This document shows, in pieces, positions 12,501 to 25,299 of a DNA stretch of 64,000 nt. This stretch comes from Amborella trichopoda (Eukaryota; Streptophyta; Magnoliopsida; Amborellales; Amborellaceae). The stretch covers positions 7,898,546 to 7,962,545 of the forward strand of contig NW_006494789.1 in assembly GCF_000471905.2 (NCBI RefSeq). Reading direction: 5' to 3'. Made by a program: the position numbers and the translations under genes. The notes beneath the pieces are model-generated. The model saw only the letters and a list, made by a program, of their open reading frames with translations, was not told the origin of the DNA and did not search any database. How positions within the stretch are numbered: the first letter of the stretch is position 1; each line of letters begins with the position of its first letter.

Positions 12501-12689
12501 GTCGGCTCCATCGATCAAGACTAGACTGTACATTCAGCTAGTAGCTCAATGCTACTTTAATGAAAAGAATACAATAAGTTAATCAAGAATAGCTAACAGC
12601 CATCTGCTCATCCCTCCTCTTCTATTGCTACTCTGGCTAATACGGGTACTTTTGCATTCCTTGAATCTAAGAAGAGTTCTCTCCTTGGG

Positions 12690-13540
12690 TAATTGATTTG
12701 GGAACCTCTGATCATATGATTGGTGAGTCCGCTATGCTCTTGTCTCTCAGTAAACCAAATGGCAATACCAATGTCACTCTAGCTGATGGTTCTTTATCTA
12801 GGGCATCTGGTACAGGTATTATGTGTTGTACTACTTCACTCTCATTATCTTATATTCTTTATGTTCCAAAGTTTCCATTCAGTTTATTGTCAGTCAGTAA
12901 ATTAACTATTCAGTGTTTAGTGACTTTCTATCCCCCCTATTGTGTTTTTAAGGATTTAAAGACGAAGAATATGATTGGTGGCAGTCATGAGTTTGGTGGG
13001 CTCTACTCTCTTAATCGTAGCTTTGTGGGTGCTGCTCTACATTACATTATTTCCCCTCTTCAATGGCATTGTGAACTCGGTCATCCATCTATTAATAATT
13101 TGAAGATGTTAGTCCCTTCTTTAAAGTCAATGTCAACCCTTGAGTGTGAGGCTTGTGAGTTAGGAAAGCATCATAGAATCTCTTTTCCTTCTAGAATTAA
13201 TAAACAAGACTCTGTGTCTTTTTTGGTTGTTCATTCAGACATTTGGGGTCCTTCTAGGGTTCAGAGTCTAGGTGGTTATATTGATGATTTTTCTCGGATG
13301 ACATTGTTATATTTAATGAAAGACAAATCTGAAGCCTTGTCTATTTTTCGATCATTTCATAAAGAAATTCAGACTCAGTTTGAAATGAATATTTGTGTTT
13401 TGAGTTTAGATAATGCTAAAGAATATTTGTATCGAGATATCCAAAATTATTTAGCCACAAATAGCATTTGCATCACACATCATGTGTACACACTCCCTTA
13501 CAGAATGGGGTGGCAAAGGGAAAAATCTGTCATATAATAG
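12690..13540 (+). pseudogene. Copia protease and integrase remnant, first part
   Basis: A 279-codon open stretch (from 12698) shows a protease-like TSDHM segment, the GAG-pre-integrase motif WHCELGHPSINNLK and an integrase core with HSDIWGPSRV and YIDDFSR. It abuts the LINE insertion. It is a fossil. Confidence 0.8.
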
Positions 13541-13554
13541 AGGTAACTCATGCT
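13541..13554. repeat. Target-site duplication of LINE A, left copy
   Basis: AGGTAACTCATGCT here and AGGTAACTCGTGCT at 23098-23111: 13 of 14 bases match and they flank the LINE exactly. Confidence 0.85.
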
Positions 13555-13882
13555 TTTTTTTTATAAAAGTTAACTTAGCATTAAAGAGAGAGAGAAGTAC
13601 AAGAGTAAGTATATATTGTGAGGCCTACAAGCGGATCCTCAACAGTATCATGGTCCCTAAGAAGAGGACCTACAATCGCTTCTAAAATCACTCTACATCG
13701 ATCAGGCTAGCAGCAAAGAGAGGGCTTATATGAATGCCCATATACAAGAGTGGATAGAAGACAAAGGAGAGAGCTTACAGATAGTGGGGCTTATATAAGT
13801 GCCCGAGTACAAAGACAAGCAAGAGTAAGAGGAAAGCAACCAACAGCCAGAAAGGACAAGTAAATATGCCCTTTTACACCGA

Positions 13883-16800
13883 TTAAGCTTCCTGTGAGAT
13901 AAGAAGCTGGGTCACTTCTTTAGCGAGTGCATCTGCTTCTCCGTTTGCGGTCCTTCAAGTGTGCCTCCACATTACTTCCAGGTCCCTGCATAGGTGTTCG
14001 ATCTCATCAAAAATGTGACCCAGGTACCATGGTGGTTCTCTGTTACCAGAGCCCCACTTGATGATGTTTTTGGCATCTCCTTCTATCTACAAGATTCTAC
14101 CCAAGAGTTATTGAAAAGCTTGATTCCTGTTAGCAGGGCCAAGGCTTCTGTTGTTTGTGAGTCTTTAGATTCTATGCTTTCTAAATAGGGGAGGACCTCT
14201 CCTTCATGATTTTGGAATACTCCCCCGATTCCAGCCGAGCCGGGGTTCCTAAAAGAGCATCCATCGAAATTAAGCTTTATCTGTCCCTCTGGGGGAGGGA
14301 TCTATCGAGGAGTGGGTCCTCTCCTATGATGGCTAAGGGAGAGCAGATTATCCCATTCTCTTAAGAAAGAGGGGGCTGAGATACCTACGAAAAGTTTGGG
14401 GTGAGAGGCCCAGAAAATAACTGAGGATGTTATTTTTTGAAATAGTGTCTGGGTAGTGTTCTTCTCACCTAGGAAGATCCTAGAGTTTCTTTCCACCCAG
14501 ATATGCCATAGAGTGGCAGCCAACGAAGCTTTCCCATAGGGTTTTTCTGAGTTTCCTCTATCTGTTTCCAAAGGATTGGGTAGTCAGGGATGAGATAGGT
14601 GGTGGAACCACCCAGGAGAGTCTGAAAAGCTGAACAGTTTTACTCCAAACTATGTAAGCATACTCGCAATGTAATAGCAGATGCGAGACAGTTTCTTCTT
14701 CTTTAAGGCACATAATACACCTGTTAGGGAATTGGAATCCTCTTTTCTGGAGGTTGTCAATGGTGAGGGGTTTACCTTGGATTGCTAACCATTGGAAGAA
14801 TTTAGCTCTTGGTGGGGTGATAGACTACCACGCTTTCCTTGATGAGTCTTCCCTAATGTTCCCTTCCACCAAAACCGAGTAGAAAGAGGTTACTGAGAAC
14901 CTCCTGTGGAGGAAGGGGTCCAAATCATTAAATCTCTCCCTGACTGTGGTAGGAAAACTCCGTGAAGGTCAGTGCTGAGAATGGAGAACTGGCGGATTCA
15001 TCGTCAGCAAGCGACCTTCTAAAAGATGGGTTCCACGTCCTGCTACTGCCGGAGAGGATCATTTCTTCCTCTATTGTGGACCATTTCCTGTCGGTTAAGG
15101 CATAAAGGGAGGGAAATCTGTCTTTGTGAGGTGCTACTCCAAGCCATAGGTCCTCCCAGAACCTCACCCTGCTTCCTCCTCTCGCATGGAACCTTATATA
15201 AGTTCTGAACCGTGGGAGAATGGATAACAGAGCTTTCCAAATAGCAGATCCTGAAGAGGCTGAGTAGCTCTCAGGAAGCCACTTATGAGTAGGAATTTTG
15301 TATTTGCTTCTAAGTACCTGGGTCCAAAGTTGATTATCATGGTTAGCCAACCTTCACCACCATTTCCCCAGAAGGGCCCTATTTTGTTCTCTTAGGTTTC
15401 TTATTCCCAAACCTCCCTTCGATTTGTGCGTGCAAATCCTTTCCCAAGAGACTAAGTGAATTTTTTTTGAATCATCTGAGCCTAACCATAGGAAGTTTCT
15501 CATGAGTTGTTCTATTCTTTTGGATACTGAAGCAGGGATTTGATAGATCGACATGAAGTAGATGGGTGTGTTTGCTAAAGATGCTTTGATGAGAGTGCAT
15601 CTTCCTGGTCTAGATAAATAACACCCTTTCCAGCCAACGAGTCTTCTGTCAATTCTATCAATGACCTGGGCCCACATCTGTTTTTTTGTTTTTCCAAGGC
15701 CTAAAGGAACCCCTAAGTAAGTGGTTGGGAGGTCTTCCACTGCGCACTCCCAATCCGGAATAAAGGACCTAGTTTGGGAGGAAAGAAGGCCAACTCCACT
15801 TCAAAACAAATAAGGAAGAGTTTTAGGTTCTGGACCTCTCTCTTATTTGCGTCAAGAAATACCCGAGTGTCATCTGCATATTGTAAGTGAGATACTACCA
15901 GCCCTTTAGTGCTTGTTTTGAAACCAGAGAGTAATCCAGCCTGGAAGAGTCTGAATAAGGATTGGCTAAACACCTCTCCCACTATAGTGAAGAGGAATGG
16001 GGAGAGGGGGTCTCCTTGTCTGAGGCCCCTAGACACAGGGAAGAAACCTTTAAGAGAGCCGTTCACTAGAACGAAGAAGAAAGAACTAGAGTAGCACCCT
16101 TTCATCCACTTCCCCCATGTCTCTCCAAAACCCATCCTATTTAGGGTTTGGTCTAGGACTGACCAATCAACATAGTCGTATGCCTTTTCCCAATCAATTT
16201 TGAATAAGTCCAGGCTTTTTAGGTTTGTAACGAGAGTGAATACACGCATGAGCTACCAGGACCCCATCGAGAATCTATCTATTTTGAATGAAAGCAGATT
16301 GGGAAGGGGATATCACCCAATTGAGGACCTGTTTGATTCTGGAGGCAAGGATTTTAGAGAGGATCTTATAACAGGAATTTAAGAGGCTAATGGGACGAAA
16401 GTCTTTAATGTCCTCAGCTCCTTCTAGTTTGGGCACCATCACTAGAAAAGTTGCATTAATGGCTTTGTTAAGAATGCCTCGCTCGTAGAATTCCTCAAAG
16501 AACTGTGTAAAATCATCCTTAAAGGTGCTCCAGTTGGTTTTGAAGAATGCCATGGGGAACTTGTCTGGTCTGAGCGCCTTGTCTGGGACCAAGTCCCTCA
16601 CTGCCTTCTCGATTTCTTCCTCATTGAAAGGGCGTTCTAACCATTCAGCTTTTTCAGTGCGAAGGTTTTTGAATTCTAGCTCAGCCATTCTAGGTTTGGG
16701 AAGGTTTGGGTCAGAGTAAAGGTTACTGAAGTGAGAAATAATAGCTTCTTCTATCTTTGGTGCTTCCACAAACACCCTATCACCAACTTTGATGGTCTGG

Positions 16801-17938
16801 ATTAGGTTGGTTCGTCGTCTACTGTGGGCGACTCTGTGGAAGAACTTGGTATTTAGGTCCCTTGCTTTAAGCCAGGAGACTCTAGATCTTTGGTACCAAT
16901 ACAGCTCTTCTTTCTTAAGGGTAGAGAGGTACCCTTGTTTAGTAGACTGCCTGAGAACGGCTTCTTCAGGAGAAAGGATTCTGGATTCCTCTATCTTGTC
17001 TAGACTCTGTATGATTTCGAGGAGCCTATTTTCAGAGGCGGAGAAGTTACCTTGAGTGAAGATTTCCACTCTCTGATTGACTTCTTCAAGATTTGTAATT
17101 TTTTCTATAGCCTGAACCCAGCCCGTCCTGTGACTTGGTTAAATGGTGATCGCCACCAAGATAGAATGAGGGATGCCAAGTCCTCCTCCTCAGACCATGC
17201 TAATTCGAACCGAAACAGTTTGGGTCCCCTAGGGGCTGATTGGGTATTAAGGAGGATAAGGCAGTGGTCCGAGGTTGGTTTAGGTAGGGAATATGCATTA
17301 GACCCGGGAAAAGCTTCATCCCAAGTGGGGGCTACAAGAAAACGATCCAGTTTGGAAAGCGTGGGTTGAGTCCCGTGATCATACCAGGTGAATTGATTAC
17401 CAAGGAGGGAGATCTCGATAAGCTCAAGTCTGGATATTAAGTTCGAGAATTCGATTATCGAATTGGATATCAAGTCAGACGTGTTTCTTTCGAAAGACCA
17501 TCTGGTGATATTGAAATCACCACCCAGGCACCAGATGGGGTGCGGTAGAGTTGCGATCTCATCAAGCTCTTGCCAAAATTTAGGTCGCTCTGCAGGCCCG
17601 TTAGGGTTGTAAACCGCCGTAAACTTCCAAAGCAGTTTGTCAGAGTTCCGAGCCAGGACGATGGTGACAGAGAATTCACCGATTTGATGGGATAAAAGTG
17701 AGTGTTCAGTGGGATCCCAGATCACCCAAATCCCACCTGACGCCCCTTGAGCTGGGCGCGAGGTCCATTGGCAAGGGGATCTACCCCAGACCTTCCTAAT
17801 ATATAGGAGGTCAGGTTCCGATTGCTTAGTTTCCAAAAGGGACAATATCGAAGGTTTGTACTAGGCGCAGAGGTCACTAATAGCTTTTTGTTTGGACGGT
17901 TGTCCAAGCCCCCTAATATTCCAGGATATGATAATCAT
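13883..17938 (-). pseudogene. LINE A ORF2: endonuclease, reverse transcriptase, RNase H
   Basis: ORF2 starts at ATG 17938-17936 with MIIISWNIRGLGQPSKQKAI, the classic N-terminus of the L1 APE-type endonuclease. Later endonuclease motifs are GGDFNITRW, FTWYDHG, LDRFLV and SDHCLIL. The reverse transcriptase has DFRPISLLN, LRQGDPLSPFLF and the catalytic QYADD (about 15860). A zf-RVT region with RFHARGGSRVRFWEDLWLGV lies near 15150. A C-terminal RNase H begins LNFDGCSFRNPGSAGIGG (about 14280) and ends NGEADALAKE with a stop at 13885-13883. Total length is about 1350 codons, usual for plant L1 ORF2. There is an in-frame TAG at codon 27 and at least three frame changes (for example between 17105 and 17069, and near 15713-15740 and 14928-14571), so it is dead. 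Its start overlaps the ORF1 stop as ATGA. Confidence 0.85.
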
Positions 17939-18953
17939 CGAGGAAAAAAGTGAGGGGTCACTGTTATTCTGGAGGATCTCCTGACCGGGGTCCTTCCAGT
18001 AAACACAGGGGGTTCAAATGGCGATACCGAAGGAAAGAAGTGATCGGGGTTTAAGGATGAAAAAAGGTTAATTAGTTCTCTATAACCTCTTTTCCTCCGA
18101 TGGCTGCTATCCCCCATGGTAGAATCAAGAGAGAGGAGAAGCTGGTGTTGAGAGTCTTCTAAATGGAAACCCATAATTTTGAAAACAACATAACCTTCTC
18201 TTTTATGGTGTCAAGGTTGATGTCTGCAGGGCTGCTGAAAGAGAGCGACTTCTCACGCGACAATGATGCCTCCTGCATATTCTTATGTATCTGGGTGCCA
18301 GGAGTGGAGATGTCGGGGCCTGCGAAGCAAGTTTGAGGAGAGCATGGGGAGGGGGGGTGATGGAGAGAGGGGATTAGAAGGGGGAATCTGAGCAGGTGAA
18401 GAGTTTAGAGAAAGGGTCAGGGGTCCATGGAGGAGGGACTGGGTTAGGTTGAAGGCAAGGAGGCAAGCAGGGTCCAAAGGAGACGGAGGAGGTGGTCTAG
18501 GATACAGAGTGCTGAGGGAGGAGGGGCTGAAGCAGGGTGGGGGGAGCAACAGGGGTAAGGGGTCGCTGGATGAGAAAGCTCCGCTTTCGATAATGTGGCC
18601 CACAATGAAAGAAGGGTTTAGGGCAAGATGGAAGAGCGGGATAGGTATTTCTAAGAGGGGGAATGCAGTGCGCGGGATAAGGGGATGACCGTGAGCACGG
18701 TAGAAGGAAAGAAGTGAGGAACTGATCCTGCATATAGGGGAGAGAACAGGATAAAAAGGAAGGTACAAAGCAAGGTAGGAAGCAATACCCTCCAGATCCA
18801 GCGAAGAGGGGCAAACGGTATGGACCATCAGGATCCTAAGTGGGTAATGGGACCAATCCATGTCAGGGTACACCAGAGAGGTGGCGAGGGGTGAGCAGGG
18901 AGGATAAAGAGAGCAGGCTAAGAGATCTAAAGGGGGTTCACAAGGTGGGATAT

Positions 18954-20849
18954 TGTAACAATCCTAAACTTAAAAAAAATTAAAAAAAAATAAAAAAACT
19001 TTTACCTTTGATGGTCCATACAAATAATTTGGTCTCATTTTTTTTTTTACTCTTTTTACCTTCACCTTTTGTTTCTTGTGCCACGTCCTCTAGGGATGTG
19101 GGCTTTAAGTGTTAATGTAACACCTTCTAAACACCTCATGTATGAGGTGGGTTAATAATATATTATAATAATATTTTTTTTGTGTTTAAAAAGAGGAGAA
19201 CGAGTTGGATTCTCTCTTTGCAAAAACACTCCCTCTTACGCCCCTCCCTCTCAATAACATTGAGCCCTCTTTGTGAATTAAAGAATGTAGTGAACTCCTC
19301 TCTAGCCGAATTTTACCGAAAGTTCCCTCTAAAATATTATAGGTAAATGATCTCATTATCCTGAAAAATAGTCCGTTCACCATTTTTATACTGTAATTTT
19401 ATGCGCATATGGTATCACTTTTTTTCTGTTAAAATTATTATTTTTGTTTATTAGAAATTTAGACATTATAAATTATTAAAAATAAAATTTCTGCCTATTA
19501 ATATAACGTTTAGAAACTGTAAAATTTATGTGTAAGTGATGTCATTTCTGGTAAACTCATTATGTGAAAATTGATATTTCTGCAATTAATTATAATAGTG
19601 CCAATACTGTGAGATTTACGCATTTCTGCATTTAATTGTATTTTTGTTTGTCTATGAATTTTAGATACTATAATTTTTACCCATTCCTGTAAAATAATTA
19701 ATTATGAAATTACATTCCATAAAATTGTGATATTTATGTGTTTAACCTTGGATTTCTATAAAAGATCTTAAATTGATAATCGTCTGCCTATTGGATTCTA
19801 TTTCAAATATACCTGTTTGATCTGCTACCTTTCTGCAATTTTTATCCAAATTGTTTGATTGGTTACTTACAAATATTTCAATGAAAATAATTGTTTAAAT
19901 TGCTTCAAGTGAATTCCTGTTAATGATTTCAATGATACTTTGAATATACGATGTTGATGCTTTCTGATGTTAAAGAGTTTCTGAGATAATTTAAGTATGT
20001 GTGGACCTATCCGAGACGCCGATAGGTTCTATTTGGACTCATCTGGTATGCCGGTGAGGTACGTTTGGACCTACAGGGATTATTTGAACCTATCCGGTTA
20101 TGCCGCTGGGGGCTATTTCGACTCATCGGGACGCCAGTGAGGTATGTTTGGACCTGCAAGGATTATTTGGACCTATCTGGTTACGCCGGTAGGGACTATT
20201 TGGACTCATCCGGGACGCCGGTGAGGTATGTTTGGACCTACAGGGATTGTTTGGACCCATCCAGAACGCTGGTGGGGTATATAGGTGACCTACTTGGGAC
20301 GCCAATAGGATATTTTGTGAAATCCTTTAAGTTATGCATTGCTGTTAAAATATTTATATGCATTTCGATCATTTGGATTATGTTTAATTGTGCATTTCTG
20401 AAAGTGAAATTGTTATCCATAAATGCTTTTTGCTTGCATTGTTTCTAATAGACCTTCCTTTTTGAAATGCTTACATCTTCCAACTATGATTATTTTAGAG
20501 GACTACGATGATCACTTACTGAGTAGCGAAACTCATCTAACTATGGTAAACAATTTTCAGGGTAATTGCAGCCTCCCTAGTTGAAGGCAAAACAGGACTA
20601 ACTTTGGAAGAAGTTCATAGTTATGATGAAATTTTCTCTGTGACTTTTGTTCAAATTCACTATTGTATCAACAGATGTATATCTAAACCTTCATGTTAAT
20701 ACTAGTTATGAGTAAACTTTGTACAGACTCTTAGAAATGGAAAAAATCTGTTTTAGTGCAATAAATGGTGAAGTAGAAAATTTTCGTTTTGTTAAAGATA
20801 GACTGTTACATCTCAGGGATTCCAGTGTTATAAATCTTGGGGTGTGACA
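18954..20849. mobile_element. Solo LTR inside LINE A ORF1
   Basis: A 1896 bp segment begins TGTAACAATCC and ends GGGGTGTGACA, imperfect TG...CA inverted ends typical of long plant gypsy LTRs. It is flanked by GATAT and GATAC, a one-mismatch 5 bp target duplication, and it splits the LINE's ORF1. No internal retroelement coding region accompanies it, so it is a solo LTR, the usual outcome of LTR-LTR recombination. Strand is uncertain. Confidence 0.8.
20000..20285. repeat. 84 bp tandem repeat within the solo LTR
   Basis: About 3.3 copies of an 84 bp unit containing GAGGTATGTTTGGACCT and GGGACGCCGGT. Starts are near 20053, 20137 and 20221. Confidence 0.8.
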
Positions 20850-22545
20850 GATACCAATAGGGTCAGACAGGTCAAGGGGTCGATCTCTTTTTGGAAGGCC
20901 GATCTTCATGAAAGGATTATCTTCTCCAGGAGTCTTGCCCAAGTTAACTTTCTTAGAAGGGAGAGAGAGCTTCGGTGTATGTCAGATTGTGGTCTCACTG
21001 GAAATAGGAGAGCAAGGGGCACAGTGGAGGTCAGTTCCTGCCATAGGAACCAGCTCAATGGCAGGAGTGGGAGAAAGGACGGTAGAGGATCCTGTACGAT
21101 CAAAGGGGGGCAGAAGACGGGATACCGAAGGGATGTCCCTCGAGGGAAGGTCATAGAGAAGGGGGGGGAGAAAGCTGGCACAAAGAACAGGGAGCAGGCA
21201 CTAAATCAGGTATCTTGTGAGAAACAATAGAATCCAGGACCGGCGAGGGTAGATCAGGAAGGTCGCGAAAAGACGAAGGCAACGGCAGGACCTAGACACG
21301 TAGCGTTGGTTCCTTGGGATGAGAGGGGGAGGTCGGCGGTAATAAAGTCGGTTCAGAGAGGGGTTACGACGAAGGGGTGGCTTTGGCAAGAGAATAATCA
21401 TGGGTGTCCAACGGGTAGGCGGCTGTAGCAAGGGGGGCTAGCTCCTATGTACACGTGTCCTGAGAGATGGATGGGTCCAAATGGCCCCCTGTCTGGCCAC
21501 GTGACAGGTTGCCTCCGTCAAGTGACGCGTGTCTCCAAAGAGGTACACGAGAGGGTTTCCTAGAATTAAACTTTTTGGCGATCGAAGCCTGAATTTCCCG
21601 GTGACCTAAATCCACTGTTCCGACGGCTTCTTCTCCTTTAGGCTAGCAGTCTCCCACGAGGCCGTAGACCACCGAACTCCAATAGGGTAGAAGACTTCCT
21701 CCACCTTGGTCCAAATCTTAGCAGGTATCAGAGAATGATTAAAGGTCTCCAGCAACACTTGCATTGTCCCCAAAGGCAAACCTCCAAGGATTTCCAATGA
21801 ATAGATATCAGTCGACCACACTCTCCTGCAAGTTTCCTAACGGTCACAGGGGACCAAGCATGAAGCGGGATATTGTTAAAAGTGACCCAGTATTTGGACG
21901 GAGCTAAGGACCCAATCTTGGGGGACCAAGTTTTGAGTGTGAGCTTAGCCCTTTTGAATAACAAATTGGTCTGGTTTCGCTCAGCTTCCTGAGCCAAACT
22001 CTGAGAGGGGAAGGAGAAAAGGACTCCTCCCGTCGAAATAGTCCTGCAGGTGATATTGGCTTCCCCCCCCGTCTTCTAAGCCCATTTTTTGATACCCCTA
22101 ATGTCATTTCGAAGTGGGTCGAAATACCCTATCAGCGAAGCTTGAAGTTTGGCTGATAGGGGGCGAGAAAGAGAATCAAAAATCTCAATGAAATGGGTTT
22201 GGTTGGAGATGGTAGAATCTACCGATACCGTAGGGGAGGAAGGAGGGGGTGGAAGTTCAGGAATTGGAGGAGGGTTGGAGGCAGTAATCTAAGCATAGGG
22301 TACAGGGTTCACGAGCAGTTTAAATGCACTAGAAACTAGGGGGGGAGAAAGGTCCGAGCTGTGGGGGGTATAGGTTGTAGATAGCCTCCCAGTTGAAGAA
22401 AGGGGGGGACACTGGTCTTCTGCTGCCATTGTCTCTTAGGCTGGTCTTCTGGCTAGTATTCCTTCTCAGTTCACGTCCTACTCCAGTTTTCTGCCAATTT
22501 TCTGAGTTCACTCTGGGAGCGCAAACCAAAGGGAAGGTCCACCGA

Positions 22546-22776
22546 CGAGCATGGTAGGGGTGCCGGCGATCAGAATGAAGGTTCTTACCATGGTGAACAT
22601 TGTTCGCGGACGACATTATCACTCTCCAGCCACCTTATTGTGTAAGAGCTGGCGACATTGTTCTTACCTTATTGTGTACGAGCATGGTGAGTGTGCCAGC
22701 AATTAGAATGAAGGTTCTTACCATGGTGAACATTGTTCGCAGACGACATTATCACTCTCCAGCCACCTTATTGTCG
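22546..22776. repeat. 133 bp tandem duplication in the LINE A 5' region
   Basis: The unit beginning CGAGCATGGT at 22546 recurs at 22679 with most bases conserved through CACCTTATTGT. It lies upstream of ORF1 (minus strand), where L1s carry their promoter. Confidence 0.8.
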
Positions 22777-22879
22777 GCAATCAGATATACCCAAATTTCT
22801 GCAAATAGAAAGAATAGAAGCAGCAGCAACAGCAGCTACCTCTGACAAAAACCTTACCTTCCAAACCTCAAAACTAGCT

Positions 22880-23097
22880 CCCCCTCGACCCAAGCTTTGA
22901 TAGCCATATCATGGAAGTAGACTCTAGGAATATCACCTCGTGGGTCACTAAAATCTCTCAACCACCTTGGAAGATTGCTCATTTCTTTTACCATATCTAC
23001 ATGCTATGGAGGAAAACTCACACCATCTTCCAACATGTGCCAAAAGAAGTCAATACAATCGCTGATATGCTAGCCAAGGACACTAGAGTTGAACATC
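22880..23097 (+). pseudogene. LINE RNase H fragment, opposite orientation to LINE A
   Basis: The plus strand reads through a typical C-terminal RNase H segment of plant LINEs (EVDSRNITSWVTKISQPPWK ... VPKEVNTIADMLAKD), similar to but distinct from the RNase H of LINE A. It ends exactly at the right-hand target duplication (23098), so it entered with, or was joined to, the 5' end of the minus-strand LINE. No poly(A) follows it. Confidence 0.65.
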
Positions 23098-23111
23098 AGG
23101 TAACTCGTGCT
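23098..23111. repeat. Target-site duplication of LINE A, right copy
   Basis: Pairs with 13541-13554. Copia integrase-type sequence (VTRALLLNMHLPKVF) resumes across it. Confidence 0.85.
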
Positions 23112-23760
23112 CTATTGTTAAATATGCATTTGCCCAAAGTTTTTGGGGAGATGTTCTTATTATTTGATAAATCATATGCCTTACCTCTATTTTCGATATA
23201 AAATTACCGCAATCTTGGTTTTTTCCCAAAAGACCCTTGTTTATTGTGCCCCCTAATGTTTTTTGGTGCATTTGCTTTATTCAAGTCTAAGGCCTAGGAA
23301 AAGACCAATTAGGATCCCCGAGCTATTCAGTGTGTATTTTTAGGATATTCTCGTACCCAAAAAGGCTATTGGGATTATCATCCTGGTTTAGAAAAGAACT
23401 TTGTGTGTGCTGGTGTTAGCTTTTATGAAAAATATTCCATGCTTTTCCGATGAGTGTCAATTGCTAGAAATAAATTCAGGACAGTCCACACAAGGGGTAA
23501 ATTCTCAACCCATTACTTCTTTAACTCCTATTTTATTCCTATTGATAATTCATTATCTCAAGTGTCTCCTTATGTAGAGCTTGACTCTCCTCTTATTACT
23601 AGTGTTTCATAGGAGCAAACTTTCAAAGCGTATACGAGAAGGAAATTAAAAGAAAGGCCATCACCACCAACTCGAGCAGCCAACCAATCTTCATCTTTGT
23701 CTATGGATCCTCATCCTGTTCTTGAACCTATTCCTGAAGTTGAAAGTATCTTCCAATAGC
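23112..23760 (+). pseudogene. Copia integrase remnant, second part
   Basis: Sequence to the right of the LINE continues copia pol with ALLLNMHLPKVF and further diverged integrase-to-RT linker sequence. It is a fossil. Confidence 0.6.
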
Positions 23761-23879
23761 ACTCCGTAAAGGTCAGCAATTTTGTACAAAACATTCATAT
23801 TGGCCATTTTGTTACATTTGAAAATCTGTTTCGTTGTTAGAAGAATTTTGCTTTAGCACATTTCTCCATTTCTGTGCCT

Positions 23880-24630
23880 AAATCCTATTAAGAAGCTCTT
23901 TTGCATACTGGATGGAAGAAAGCTATAGATGAGGAAATGGCTACGCTCGAGTCAAATGGTACTTGGGAGGGAGCTCATTGAGTTGCCAGCAGGAAAGAGA
24001 TCGGTTGGATGTCGTTGGGCATATAACATTAAACTGCAACCAGATGGATCTGTAGAGAGATTGAAAGCTAGACTAGTGGCAAAGGGATACACACAGACAT
24101 TTGGTATGGATTACTCTGAGACATTTGCTCCTCTGGCCAAACTTAATTCATTTAGGATACTTATATCTGTGGCAGCAAATAAGGGGTGGTTATTATGGCA
24201 ACTTGATGTGAAGAATGCCTTCCTCCAGGGGATTTACGAGACCCAGTCTATATAGAACAACCACCGGGGATTGCTGCTCAGGGGGCGTCAGACAAAATTT
24301 ATGGCCTAAAGCAAAGCAATCACCACCAAGTGTGATTCACGTTAAAAGAAGCAATTTATGGCCTAAAGCAATCACCACCACACACATGGTTTGAGAAATT
24401 TAGCAAAATTATTATGCCATATGGGTTTCAATGGAGCCATGTGGATAATTCAGGGTTTATTCGAAAACAAGCAACTGAGACTATTATCTTGGTTGTTTAT
24501 GTTGATGATATTATTCTCATAGGCAGTGATCAAGAAGGAATTCAGAAGTTTAAGAATTATCTGCAACAATATGTTCAGACAAAAGACTTGGGGAAATTGA
24601 GGTATTTTCTTGGGATTGAAGTAGCTTGAT
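23880..24630 (+). pseudogene. Copia reverse transcriptase remnant
   Basis: Segments [40 protein letters not shown] and [10 protein letters not shown], then the catalytic YVDDIILIGSD and LGKLRYFLGIEVA, are diagnostic of copia reverse transcriptase. It is a fossil. Confidence 0.85.
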
Positions 24631-24799
24631 AAAAATATTAGTCTATCCCAAAGGATATATGTAACTAATTTACTAATAGCCTTTGTTGTGAGTGTAGTAC
24701 GTCAATTTATGATTCTCCCAAACACCAAATTGGGAAGCAATAAGAAGAATTTTGATATACCTGAAGAGAGCTCTACGCCGAGGACTCAACTATAAGAAT

Positions 24800-25220
24800 A
24801 ATGACCACTTTGACATTGAGTCATGTTGATGCCGATTGGGCAGAATCACCTTCAAATAGAAGATCTACTACGGGCTACTGCACCTTTGTAGGAGGAAATT
24901 TGTTGACTTGGAAAAGCAAGAAACAAAATGTTGTGGCCAGATCTAGTACAGAGGCGGAGTATAAAGCCATAGCTCATACCACATGTGAGTTAATGCGGCC
25001 GAAAACCTTAATGCAGGAAATAGGTTTTTCAATCACTGAATCAATGAAGATGTTCTATGACAATGAAGCGGCCATTCATATTGTAAGCAATCCAGTTTTT
25101 TATGAGAGAACAAAATACATTGAACTGTATTATCAATTCATTTGTGAGAGAGCAACCAGCAATCAAATAACAACCCCATATGTGAAGTCATCATATCAGT
25201 TAGCTGATATATTTACTTAG
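24800..25220 (+). pseudogene. Copia RNase H remnant
   Basis: A 139-codon open stretch with [39 protein letters not shown] and YVKSSYQLADIFT, the standard copia RNase H motifs. It is a fossil. Confidence 0.85.
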
Positions 25221-25299
25221 GCACTTACTCGTAACCAGACTGAGCAGATTTGTTCCAAGCTAGACATGGGTAACATCTATGCTCCAGCTTGCGAGGGAT

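Larger units (their letters stand above)
17935..22429 (-). pseudogene. LINE A ORF1, DUF4283-type, split by a solo LTR
   Basis: It probably starts at ATG 22429-22427 (MAAEDQCPP). The recognisable part at 21997-21606 resembles the DUF4283 region of plant L1 ORF1 proteins (SKYWVTFNNIPLHAWSPVTV and CGRLISIHWKSLE), thought to bind RNA. After the solo LTR (18954-20849) the rest is a Pro/Ser-rich, probably disordered tail (18873-18283), then a basic end (SSHRRKRGYRELINLF ... SSRITVTPHFFPR) with the stop TGA at 17937-17935. No CCHC knuckle was recognised. Besides the LTR insertion it contains stops and frame changes. Confidence 0.65.
13555..23097 (-). mobile_element. L1-type LINE A inserted in copia fossil A
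   Basis: A minus-strand plant L1: 5' region with a tandem duplication, ORF1, ORF2, and a short poly(A) end (a plus-strand T run at 13554-13562). A 14 bp target duplication flanks it, with copia integrase sequence on each side. Without the solo LTR (18954-20849) it is about 7.6 kb, longer than usual for plant L1s. The extra length is partly a plus-strand RNase H fragment at its 5' edge (22880-23097). ORF2 has a stop near its start and several frameshifts, so it is inactive. Confidence 0.85.
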
